Of a DNA stretch of 8,296 nucleotides, positions 1-5,488 are shown piece by piece; positions within the stretch are counted from its first letter, which is position 1, and the number at the start of each line of letters is the position of its first letter. The notes beneath the pieces were generated by a model. It was not told the origin of the DNA and ran no database searches. It was given only the letters and a program-made list of their open reading frames with translations. The stretch covers positions 1 through 8,296 of the forward strand of contig JACQPO010000152.1 in the NCBI GenBank assembly GCA_016207545.1, written 5' to 3'. A program made the position numbers and the translations under genes. The DNA comes from Methanobacteriota archaeon. GTDB taxonomy: Archaea > Thermoplasmatota > Thermoplasmata > RBG-16-68-12 > EA-27.

Positions 1-449
1 ACCATGGAGTAGTAGCGGAGCATGTCGATCGCTTCGTCCACATCCGCCATCGCCTCGTAACGGTTCTTCCCGTTCTCGAACGACATCAGCGCGGCGAGTT
101 CGTATTTCCAATCGGACATGAGGTCCGCGGCGCGGAGTATGATTCGCACGCGGCCCATGTAGTCCATCCGGGACCACTCGAGGAACGCAGCCGTGGCGGC
201 GGCAATCGCGCGGCGGGCGTGGCCCTTCGTGCCCGCTTGGAATCGGCCGAGGAGGATTCGAAGGTCGCCGGGGGCGCGGTCCTCGAACGTCGCGCGGGCC
301 GTGACCTCTTCGTCGCCGATGTAGATCGGGTGCGTGTCCCCGAAGTGCTCGCGCACCTTGTACACGGCGGATTCGTACCGGCTGTGGAACTCCTCCTGCT
401 TGCCGGTCTCGACTGCCGAAAGCCATGTACGCTCGTTCGCAAACTCCAC
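1..449 (-). CDS. L-glutamate gamma-semialdehyde (delta-1-pyrroline-5-carboxylate) dehydrogenase, N-terminal part
   Basis: Cytosolic NAD-dependent aldehyde dehydrogenase that oxidises glutamate semialdehyde/P5C to glutamate, the second step of proline catabolism. Only the first 149 codons are present; the gene continues past the left edge, so the catalytic Cys and Glu are not visible. Recognised from the opening EFANERTW (2-9), the FHSRYESA segment (21-28), HPIYIGDEEV (40-49), the helix HARRAIAAATAAFLEW (77-92), and ENGKNRYEAMADVDEAIDML (125-144), where this family has its conserved E-GK-EA-DV-EAID block. The start is GTG at 449: homologues begin just before the F-NE motif, no ATG lies upstream in this frame, and a TATA-like box sits 37 bases upstream. 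That implies a leader of about 10 nt without a clear Shine-Dalgarno. No proline dehydrogenase gene is adjacent on the visible side. A different member of the aldehyde dehydrogenase superfamily is possible but less likely. Confidence 0.85.
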   Translation of the reverse strand, partial: MEFANERTWLSAVETGKQEEFHSRYESAVYKVREHFGDTHPIYIGDEEVTARATFEDRAPGDLRILLGRFQAGTKGHARRAIAAATAAFLEWSRMDYMGRVRIILRAADLMSDWKYELAALMSFENGKNRYEAMADVDEAIDMLRYYSM

Positions 450-482
450 GGAAATCGCCGTGCGAAGGATGCGGAGGGACGG

Positions 483-490
483 GGATAAGG
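483..490 (-). promoter_or_regulatory. TATA-like box for the P5C dehydrogenase gene
   Basis: The minus strand reads CCTTATCC, an AT-rich interruption in GC-rich DNA, about 37 bases before the GTG at 449. Archaeal transcription typically begins 24-28 bases after the box centre, which would give a start near 460 and a short leader. Confidence 0.45.
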
Positions 491-527
491 GTTTCGTCCT
501 AAAGGAATGGTTCCGGGCCGCGGGCCT

Positions 528-836
528 CTACGGGCAAGTACGCAGCGCGAGTCCGAAGACGATGAACGCCGTGGCGATCGCGAGCGATCCGATGGCCAGA
601 GCAAGGGAGGTTCGCGACTTCCGATTGCCCAACGTGTACACCGCCAACAGGGACAGGAACAGCCCCGCAAATGCGAGCGACGATGCCGCGGACGCAACGC
701 CAACGGTCGCGCTTAAATCGAGGAACGTCGCCACGGGCCGGCAGAACGGAACGATTATGTAGACGACGGGTAGGGCAACCGCCGAGAACACCAGCGAAAG
801 CGCGGAAACGGGCATCGCGAGCCGCTCGCCCTTCAC
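528..836 (-). CDS. Small three-helix membrane protein, unknown function
   Basis: I do not recognise the family. With the GTG start at 836 the protein is 102 residues and largely hydrophobic. There are three predicted membrane segments: one starting near residue 11 (SALSLVFSAVALPVVYIIV), a second around residues 40-65 (ASAASSLAFAGLFLSLLAVY within it), and a third near the C-terminus (SLALAIGSLAIATAFIVFGL). A basic loop, GNRKSR, lies between the second and third, suggesting that this loop faces the cytoplasm. Start choice: a longer form beginning at TTG 860 and a shorter one at ATG 815 are both in frame. GTG 836 is preferred because it lies 26 bases after a TATA-like box centred near 862, which suits a leaderless transcript. 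The stop is TAG. The gene sits between P5C dehydrogenase and an 87-residue hypothetical on the same strand but has its own promoter. Confidence 0.7.
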   Translation of the reverse strand: MKGERLAMPVSALSLVFSAVALPVVYIIVPFCRPVATFLDLSATVGVASAASSLAFAGLFLSLLAVYTLGNRKSRTSLALAIGSLAIATAFIVFGLALRTCP

Positions 837-858
837 GCGCGCGACTCGCACTTCTCGC

Positions 859-868
859 AAATATCTTT
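859..868 (-). promoter_or_regulatory. TATA-like box for the small membrane protein gene
   Basis: The minus strand reads AAAGATATTT. Its centre is about 26 bases before GTG 836, predicting transcription from or very near the start codon. Confidence 0.5.
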
Positions 869-902
869 TGTTGTACAGGGTTTGAACAAATTCCCGTGCG
901 AG

Positions 903-1166
903 TTACTGAATGTACGCATCCGGCGACCCGCGGTAGTCCGCGTACATGCCCGCCGCGGACAGCTGCCCGATCAGCTCCCGCGCGATTTCCTTCGTGTACG
1001 GCGCCCGCACCTCGTCTGACCCGAGCCACGCGAGCACGGACCGGAGGACCTCCTCCCGCTCTTCCTTCGTCAGCGCCCCCATCTTCGCCAGCGCTTCCTC
1101 GGCACGCGCCATCGCCCGGACGAAGTCCTTGCACACGTCCACGAGTGTCTGCGCCTCGTCCCGCAC
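903..1166 (-). CDS. Helical hypothetical protein, 87 residues
   Basis: I do not recognise this protein. It reads as mostly alpha-helical and soluble: an N-terminal amphipathic helix (RDEAQTLVDVCKDFVRAMAR, residues 2-21), then AEEALAKMGALTKEEREEVL, and a C-terminal helix ending in YADYRGSPDAYIQ. There is no membrane segment or obvious catalytic motif, and one Cys near residue 12. Acidic and basic residues alternate as in a real protein, unlike the Arg/Pro-rich readings of the other frames. The start is taken as GTG 1166; GTG 1142 is an alternative. The stop is TAA. It is transcribed divergently from the Rieske ferredoxin and may share a TATA element near 1198-1204, which would put transcription start near 1175. 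A second AT tract at 1181-1186 is too close to 1166 to serve that start but would suit 1142. Confidence 0.6.
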   Translation of the reverse strand: MRDEAQTLVDVCKDFVRAMARAEEALAKMGALTKEEREEVLRSVLAWLGSDEVRAPYTKEIARELIGQLSAAGMYADYRGSPDAYIQ

Positions 1167-1195
1167 GGGACCACCGCTCCATATATGAGGCCCAA

Positions 1196-1205
1196 CGTAT
1201 TTATG
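1196..1205. promoter_or_regulatory. TATA-like element between divergent genes (Rieske and 87-residue hypothetical)
   Basis: The sequence CGTATTTATG is AT-rich on both strands. On the plus strand it lies 45 bases before the Rieske GTG (1246); on the minus strand it lies about 35 bases before GTG 1166. Another AT run (ATATAT, 1181-1186) lies nearby, so each gene could instead have its own box. The 79-base intergenic region holds no other signal I can support. Confidence 0.45.
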
Positions 1206-1245
1206 CTGGCCGCCCTTCGAACTCCCGGGTGAGCGCACGGAGCCG

Positions 1246-1539
1246 GTGACGGTCGCGAAGGTCTCCGACATCCCGCCCGGGGATGCAAAGGTCGTCGTTG
1301 TCGCTGGTCGCCCCGTGGCGGTGTTCAACGTCAACGGCACGTTTTTCGCGACGGACAACACGTGCCTCCATCGCGGCGGCCCCGTCGGGGAGGGCTTCCT
1401 CGACGGCGCGATGGTGACGTGCCCCTGGCACGGATGGCAGTACGACGTGCGTTCGGGGCAGAACCTCGTCAACCCCGCGGCGAAGCTGCGCACGTATCAA
1501 GTAGTCGTAGAGGGCGATACGGTGGGGGTCGTCCCGTAA
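1246..1539 (+). CDS. Rieske-type [2Fe-2S] ferredoxin
   Basis: Small soluble electron-transfer protein of the Rieske ferredoxin family (related to NirD and to the ferredoxin subunits of aromatic dioxygenases). The 97 residues carry both cluster-binding boxes: C40-x-H42 in CLHRGGP and C59-x2-H62 in CPWHGW, separated by 16 residues. These provide the two Cys and two His ligands of the cluster. The GWQYD and SGQNLVNPAAKLRTY segments after the second box are typical of the fold. There is no signal peptide or membrane anchor, so it is not a bc-complex Rieske subunit. No oxygenase or reductase partner is adjacent, so its redox partner is unknown. The start is GTG 1246, with a weak GGAG 3 bases before it. 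A six-codon ORF (GTG 1229 to TGA 1249) overlaps the start. It converges on the PaREP1-like gene with no spacer. Confidence 0.93.
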   Translation: MTVAKVSDIPPGDAKVVVVAGRPVAVFNVNGTFFATDNTCLHRGGPVGEGFLDGAMVTCPWHGWQYDVRSGQNLVNPAAKLRTYQVVVEGDTVGVVP

Positions 1540-1992
1540 TCACGCGCTCGAGACCCGGCGAACGTAGTCCTCCACCTCGTCCATGTACCGCCGTAAGGTG
1601 GTCGGCGCGACCGCCTCTCCGCCGTAGAAGATGTCCCCGTGTAGGCGCTCGGCGAAATACGTGTACTTCTCGGCCAAATCGTGTCGTCCGATGCCCTCGA
1701 GGAAATTTCTCCGGTCCCGGTGAGCATCGCGACCGGGAAGCGGGATGCGACCGTGGACCTGCATCGCGAAATCGGTCGCCTGAATCACCGCGCTCCACGC
1801 CTTCTCTGCTGCTTGGCGGACCTTCAGCTAATTCCCCGTCGCGAGGCCCTCCTCCAGTTCCTCTCGCGCCTTCTGGAGGAACAGGGTGGCGGCGCCTCGT
1901 AGCGTCTGCACGTGCTCAAGATGTTCCGCGGTGCCGATAAAGCCATCGAGCGCAGGGGACAGGTTCGTTGCGATACCCTTTAGTCCCGCCAC
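1540..1992 (-). pseudogene. PaREP1/HEPN-like helical protein interrupted by one in-frame TAG
   Basis: Read from GTG 1992, the frame gives 54 codons, a TAG at 1830-1828, then 95 codons and a TGA at 1542-1540. Both halves belong to one all-helical protein of the PaREP1 type: upstream AATLFLQKAREELEEGLATGN, downstream LKVRQAAEKAWSAVIQATDF, and the C-terminal AERLHGDIFYGGE followed by MDEVEDYVRRV. This matches the family layout of a helix ending 'G-[DN]-Y', then 'A-EK-W-A', then 'A-LH-FY'. The TAG falls where the family often has Tyr, one base from TAC/TAT. Function of PaREP1 proteins is not established; the fold resembles HEPN nucleotide/RNA-related domains, but I see no clear R-x4-6-H nuclease motif. 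The downstream half could restart at GTG 1788. A GGGAGG precedes the start. The break may be a pseudogene mutation, a sequencing error, or readthrough; TAG is used as an ordinary stop by two neighbouring genes. Confidence 0.6.
1976..1983 (+). promoter_or_regulatory. TATA-like box for the glycosyltransferase gene
   Basis: CCCTTTAG, with its core centred about 27 bases before GTG 2008, fits a leaderless start. The element lies inside the 5' end of the oppositely oriented PaREP1-like gene. Confidence 0.4.
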
Positions 1993-2007
1993 TCGCCTCC
2001 CGCGCGC

Positions 2008-3198
2008 GTGGTCGATGCGGTCCTCCTCCTCTTCGAAGCACTTGCGGCGGTATCGTTTGCCGTCGGTGTTGGTTCCGTCTTGGGCGGGATTCGATTCCGG
2101 ATTCGGGCGTGGCGGATACGCCGGAAGCCATGGCCTCCGTACTCGCCGCCGGCGGCCGTCATCGTCGCGTGCAAGGGCGTGGACCCGGGCCTCGATCGCA
2201 ATCTGGCGTTGTTGCTTGACCAGGACTACTCGGAGTACCGCGTGATTTTCGCGCTAGACAGCCTGGAGGATCCCGCGCACGCGGTCATCCGCGAAGCCGC
2301 GGCGAAATCGAAGGTGCCTGTGACTTTCGCTGTGGCGGAGCCGAGGCCGAACTGTACGGGGAAGGCCGCGGCCCTGATCCGCGCGGGGAAGGAACTCTCC
2401 ACCGAGGACCAGGTCGTCGCGTTCATGGATTCCGATGCGCGTCCACCGCGGCATTGGCTCCGCAGCCTCGTCGCTCCACTGCAGGATTCCTCCATCGGCG
2501 CGACTACCGCATATCGATGGTACACGCACGAAGCGTCGCTTGCGTCCGCGATCCGCTCCGCGTGGAACGCCGCGGGGACGAACATCATGTTCGAGCCGCG
2601 GTGGAACTTCGCGTGGGGCGGCTCCTCCGCACTCCGACGGGAGACGTTCGATCGCACGTACATCGCCGCGAAGTGGGGGAGCGCGCTCAGCGACGACATG
2701 ATCGTCACGCAGGCCGTGAAGGGCGTGGGACTACGCGTGGAATATGTGCCGCATGCGACCGTGCTCACGGAGGAGCCTTCGGACTGGCCCTCCGTGCTCG
2801 AGTGGACGACCCGCCAGACCGTCATGATGCGGGCGTACGACCGGCGCGTGACCCGCTATGCCGCGCTCGCGTACGCGACCGTGGCGGGGTCCGTGGACCT
2901 CGGGATCGCCCTCGCGGTCGTGGCGGCGATTGCGGATTCGGCGTACTGGATTCCCGCCCTGCTCTTCCTTTCGCACGTTCCGTCAATCGCCGCCAAAGCG
3001 GCGATTCGCCTACAGACGTTCCGCACGTTGCTCGGCCAAACGCTCGGTCCGCTCGGTTGGTTCGTCCTCGGGAGCCTCATTGTCCCGTGGGTCGCCCTGT
3101 TCAACCTGAGCGTCGCGCGGAAGCTGCGGGTAATCTCGTGGCGCGGGACGCTGTACGAGCTCCGCGGCCCGCCGCCGATTCGCGTCGTCCGTCGGTGA
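2008..3198 (+). CDS. Membrane glycosyltransferase, family 2 (GT21/ceramide glucosyltransferase-like)
   Basis: Predicted membrane-bound, inverting GT-A glycosyltransferase of 396 residues that would transfer a sugar from a nucleotide sugar to a lipid or envelope acceptor; the real donor and acceptor are unknown. Order: an N-terminal membrane helix (about 3-27), the GT-A domain (about 47-285), and a C-terminal block of roughly three helices (about 288-310, 313-330 and 345-368). Visible motifs: VIVACKGVDP (51-60), D84 in ALDS as the first Asp, NCTGKAAAL (115-123), the metal-binding D141-S-D143, and the S-D229-D230 catalytic region. At the position of the usual QXXRW motif the sequence reads WTTRQ (266-270), a variant. 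The closing SWRGTLYELRG (377-387) is typical of this group. The start is GTG 2008. It converges on a membrane protein gene with directly abutting stops, and its 5' end is 15 bases from the PaREP1-like start. Confidence 0.88.
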   Translation: MVDAVLLLFEALAAVSFAVGVGSVLGGIRFRIRAWRIRRKPWPPYSPPAAVIVACKGVDPGLDRNLALLLDQDYSEYRVIFALDSLEDPAHAVIREAAAKSKVPVTFAVAEPRPNCTGKAAALIRAGKELSTEDQVVAFMDSDARPPRHWLRSLVAPLQDSSIGATTAYRWYTHEASLASAIRSAWNAAGTNIMFEPRWNFAWGGSSALRRETFDRTYIAAKWGSALSDDMIVTQAVKGVGLRVEYVPHATVLTEEPSDWPSVLEWTTRQTVMMRAYDRRVTRYAALAYATVAGSVDLGIALAVVAAIADSAYWIPALLFLSHVPSIAAKAAIRLQTFRTLLGQTLGPLGWFVLGSLIVPWVALFNLSVARKLRVISWRGTLYELRGPPPIRVVRR

Positions 3199-4032
3199 CT
3201 AGCCCGCCGTCGCTCGAAGGAACTCTTCGTGCTTCGCGAGTTCGCCTAGCACATAGTTCCGACGCCGACTCCGCGCGAGGGTGAATTGCATGGAGGTCGC
3301 CGGCGGAATCGCCGCGAGGAGGAGCACGGTCGCGACGAGGAGCGGGTCCGGCGTCATGCCTAGCGCGTTGAGGACGACGAACACGGATGCAACGATTGTT
3401 GGCGGGAGGAAGAACGCGTACACGATTACGTCGAGCCCCATCAGCGGGCGGCGCGCCTCTTCGTGCATCGCCTTCACCTCGTCGTCCGAATAGGACCGGA
3501 CATGGGACACGAGCGGCCGCCCGAGCTCGCGGAACGCCTGGCGCACGGCCTCCATCGCGTACGTGAATCCAGGCGACTCGGATCGGAACCGTCGGATGGA
3601 ACCGGGTGTGAACTTCACCGTGAGCCGCCGGCCGTCCACGGTTTCGATGCCCAGGCCCGTGTGCACGAGCGTCCCCGCGGAGGAGGCGAACGGGGACATC
3701 GCCGCACCGGAAATCTCGTAGGCGGCCGGGTACACGTTCCGCACGCGGCCCCACGGGATGTAGGCGGGCGTGCGCAAGAACCGCCGCCAAAGAGGGAGGG
3801 ACACCTCGATACCCTTCGCAAGAATCCGCGTTGCGCTCGGCCGCCACAAGATCGCCCAAAAGACGAGGACGGCGAACGGGAGGAAGCACACGCCGCCAAG
3901 CGGAAACAACTCCGCGGGCAACGCGAACGGGGCCGCGACGGTCACGATCGCGACGAGCAGGAGGAGCGCGACGGTCATCGGGCTCATCGGGAGCGGCGTG
4001 TACGCAAAGAGGAGGGGGCCCCGCTCGTCCAC
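3199..4032 (-). CDS. Four-helix membrane protein with a PH-like middle domain, unknown function
   Basis: Hypothetical integral membrane protein of 277 residues. Two N-terminal helices (about 19-37 and 44-63) and two C-terminal helices (about 203-222 and 228-248) flank a soluble middle of about 135 residues. The middle reads like a bacterial/archaeal PH-like fold: TRILAKGIEVSLPLWRRFLR (68-87), IPWGRVRNVYP (92-102), GLGIETVDGRRLTVKF (126-141), then a helix ending MEAVRQAFREL (160-170). That pattern of a strand pair, 'I-W-x-I/V', 'D-GR' and a closing helix is what suggests PH, but this is an inference. The C-terminal tail is basic then acidic (ARSRRRNYVLGELAKHEEF, 253-271) and probably cytosolic. 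Start: GTG 4032 is preferred because it lies 28 bases after a TATA-like box; ATG 4059 is in frame but overlaps that box. The stop is TAG and abuts the glycosyltransferase stop. Confidence 0.75.
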   Translation of the reverse strand: MDERGPLLFAYTPLPMSPMTVALLLLVAIVTVAAPFALPAELFPLGGVCFLPFAVLVFWAILWRPSATRILAKGIEVSLPLWRRFLRTPAYIPWGRVRNVYPAAYEISGAAMSPFASSAGTLVHTGLGIETVDGRRLTVKFTPGSIRRFRSESPGFTYAMEAVRQAFRELGRPLVSHVRSYSDDEVKAMHEEARRPLMGLDVIVYAFFLPPTIVASVFVVLNALGMTPDPLLVATVLLLAAIPPATSMQFTLARSRRRNYVLGELAKHEEFLRATAG

Positions 4033-4057
4033 GCACGCGGGTACCGCTAAGCGTCCC

Positions 4058-4064
4058 ATTAAAG
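4058..4064 (-). promoter_or_regulatory. TATA-like box for the PH-like membrane protein gene
   Basis: The minus strand reads CTTTAAT, about 28 bases before GTG 4032. It argues against the in-frame ATG at 4059, which overlaps the box. Confidence 0.45.
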
Positions 4065-4080
4065 GAGGGGAGGATGGGTT

Positions 4081-4087
4081 GAAATAC
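4081..4087 (+). promoter_or_regulatory. TATA-like box for the small proline-rich membrane protein gene
   Basis: GAAATAC, centred about 24 bases before ATG 4108. It lies 16 bases from the oppositely directed box at 4058-4064, so the 75-base interval is a compact divergent promoter. Confidence 0.4.
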
Positions 4088-4107
4088 GAAGAGCCGGATG
4101 CCGGGGC

Positions 4108-4452
4108 ATGGCCACTCCGCAAGCCCCCGCTGGAGCCCCGCAGCCCCCCTACTACGCCTACACGCCGACGCACGCAGGTCCGCCGATGATGATCAACAAG
4201 CGGCTTGTCTTCCTCATCTTGGCGTTTGGCATTCTCCTGATCTGGCTTGCCTTGCTCGGCCTGCGCGCGTTCGCTGTCGCAGATCCGGGACTTAAGGACG
4301 CGCTCCGGGCGGTGTACTACACGGGCAGCTCGATCGGGATTGTCGGCTCCCTCCTCGGGGCGTTGGGCAGCCCGCGCACGGACGGTTGGCAGAACCTCGG
4401 CCTGCTCATCCTCGCCGCCGTCTTCGTGACGGTGACCGTGTCGGGAATCTGA
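4108..4452 (+). CDS. Small membrane protein with a Pro/Tyr-rich N-terminus
   Basis: I do not recognise the family. The protein has 114 residues. The first 28 (MATPQAPAGAPQPPYYAYTP followed by THAGPPMM) form a proline- and tyrosine-rich, probably disordered cytosolic tail. Three membrane segments follow: about 33-56 (VFLILAFGILLIWLALLG within it), about 68-88 (YYTGSSIGIVGSLLGALG), and 96-113 (LGLLILAAVFVTVTVSGI). The protein ends almost directly after the third helix. Such tails often occur on small archaeal and actinobacterial membrane proteins, but no function can be read from this. ATG 4108 suits a leaderless transcript from the box at 4081-4087. The stop is TGA. It lies 55 bases upstream of Kae1, which has its own promoter in that gap. 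Confidence 0.75.
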   Translation: MATPQAPAGAPQPPYYAYTPTHAGPPMMINKRLVFLILAFGILLIWLALLGLRAFAVADPGLKDALRAVYYTGSSIGIVGSLLGALGSPRTDGWQNLGLLILAAVFVTVTVSGI

Positions 4453-4476
4453 GGCCGGCCCGTCCGAAAGCTGAAT

Positions 4477-4484
4477 CCTTATAG
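4477..4484 (+). promoter_or_regulatory. TATA box for the Kae1 gene
   Basis: CCTTATAG in a GC-rich gap, centred 27 bases before GTG 4508. This is a textbook spacing for archaeal leaderless initiation. Confidence 0.6.
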
Positions 4485-4507
4485 CGGTCGCTCTCCCTGG
4501 GCCTCCC

Positions 4508-5488
4508 GTGCTGTGCCTGGGGATTGAGGGGACCGCCCACACGGTCGGGGTCGGCATCGTCGACGAGGCGTGCCGCGTCCTAGCGAACGTGTACGCGACC
4601 GTGCGGCCGGAGACGGGCGGGATTCACCCACGGGAGGCCGCGAACCACCACGCGGAGAAGGTCGTCCCGCTGATCGAGGAGGCCGCCGCGAAGGCAGGCG
4701 TCTCGCTCAAGGAAATCGACCTCATCGCGTTCTCGCAAGGCCCCGGCCTTGGACCGTGTCTCCGCACGGTCGCCACGGCCGCGCGCGCCCTCGCGCTGTC
4801 CCTGCACAAGCCGATCGTCGGCGTGAACCACTGCGTCGCGCATCTGGAAATTGGCCGCGGGCGGTGCGGCTGCGACGATCCCGTCCTGCTGTACGCGAGC
4901 GGCGGGAATACGCAGGTCATCGCGTACGCCGCGGGCCGGTACCGCGTGTTCGGGGAGACCCTCGACATCGGCGTCGGCAACATGCTCGACAAGTTCGGCC
5001 GCGAGGTCGGGATGCCGTTCCCCGCCGGTCCGCTCATCGAGAAACATGCGAAAGGCGGTCGCGAGCTGCTCCCGCTGCCGTACAGCGTGAAGGGGATGGA
5101 CGTCGCGTTCAGCGGGATGCTGACGGCCGCGCTCAGCCTCTACCGCCAGGGTGCGCGCCTCGAAGACCTGTGCTACTCGATTCAGGAGACGGCGTTCGCG
5201 ATGCTCACGGAAGTCACGGAGCGGGCGATGGCGCACGTCGAGCGCGAGGAAGTCTTGCTCGGCGGTGGCGTCGTTCGGAACAAGCGGCTCCAGGAGATGT
5301 TCGCGAAGATGGCGGCGGACCGAGGCGCGAAGATGTTCGTGCCGGAGGGGGACCTGTGCGTCGACAACGGAGCGATGATCGCGTGGACGGGCCTCCTGCA
5401 GCACAAGTCGGGTCAACGGATGGCCGTCGAGGACACCGTCATCGACCAGCGGTACCGCACGGATGAGGTCGAGGTCACCTGGCGGTGA
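4508..5488 (+). CDS. kae1: tRNA N6-adenosine threonylcarbamoyltransferase Kae1 (KEOPS subunit)
   Basis: Catalytic subunit of the KEOPS complex, which transfers the threonylcarbamoyl group from threonylcarbamoyl-AMP to A37 of ANN-decoding tRNAs (t6A). The 326 residues cover a full ASKHA-fold Kae1. Visible: CLGIEGTAHTVGVGIV (3-18), IHPREAANHHAEKVVPLI (39-56), the metal site H108 and H112 in NHCVAHLEIGR, Y129 in LLYASGGNTQ, LDIGVGNMLDKFGR (152-165), the PYSVKGMDVAFSGM region (191-204), GGGVVRNKRL (252-261), and D286 in CVDNGAMIAWTG. These match the metal ligands known from archaeal Kae1 (two His, one Tyr, one Asp). The protein ends at RYRTDEVEVTWR, just where Kae1-Bud32 fusions of some euryarchaea continue into the kinase, so this is the unfused form. 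No Bud32 is adjacent; the next gene is on the other strand. The start is GTG 4508, leaderless. Confidence 0.97.
   Translation: MLCLGIEGTAHTVGVGIVDEACRVLANVYATVRPETGGIHPREAANHHAEKVVPLIEEAAAKAGVSLKEIDLIAFSQGPGLGPCLRTVATAARALALSLHKPIVGVNHCVAHLEIGRGRCGCDDPVLLYASGGNTQVIAYAAGRYRVFGETLDIGVGNMLDKFGREVGMPFPAGPLIEKHAKGGRELLPLPYSVKGMDVAFSGMLTAALSLYRQGARLEDLCYSIQETAFAMLTEVTERAMAHVEREEVLLGGGVVRNKRLQEMFAKMAADRGAKMFVPEGDLCVDNGAMIAWTGLLQHKSGQRMAVEDTVIDQRYRTDEVEVTWR

Noticed and set aside
86..703. Minus-strand open frame spanning P5C dehydrogenase and the small membrane protein
   Set aside because: It crosses two better-supported genes in another frame and is Arg/Ser/Pro-rich.
1540..1992. Reading the PaREP1-like gene as the toxin half of a HEPN/MNT toxin-antitoxin pair
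   Set aside because: No nucleotidyltransferase gene is adjacent and no clear R-x4-6-H motif is visible, so the helical fold alone does not support this.
2454..3284. Plus-strand open frame (276 residues) inside the glycosyltransferase
   Set aside because: Out-of-frame shadow with Arg/Pro-rich composition; the glycosyltransferase frame carries the catalytic motifs.
4033..4557. N-terminal extension of the PH-like membrane protein up to 4557
   Set aside because: The extension is low-complexity polar sequence antisense to the small membrane protein, and a promoter box at 4058-4064 supports the start at 4032.
4580..5416. Minus-strand open frame (278 residues) opposite Kae1, and the +2-frame reading at 4570-5466
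   Set aside because: Both are Arg-rich shadows of Kae1, which has intact motifs end to end.
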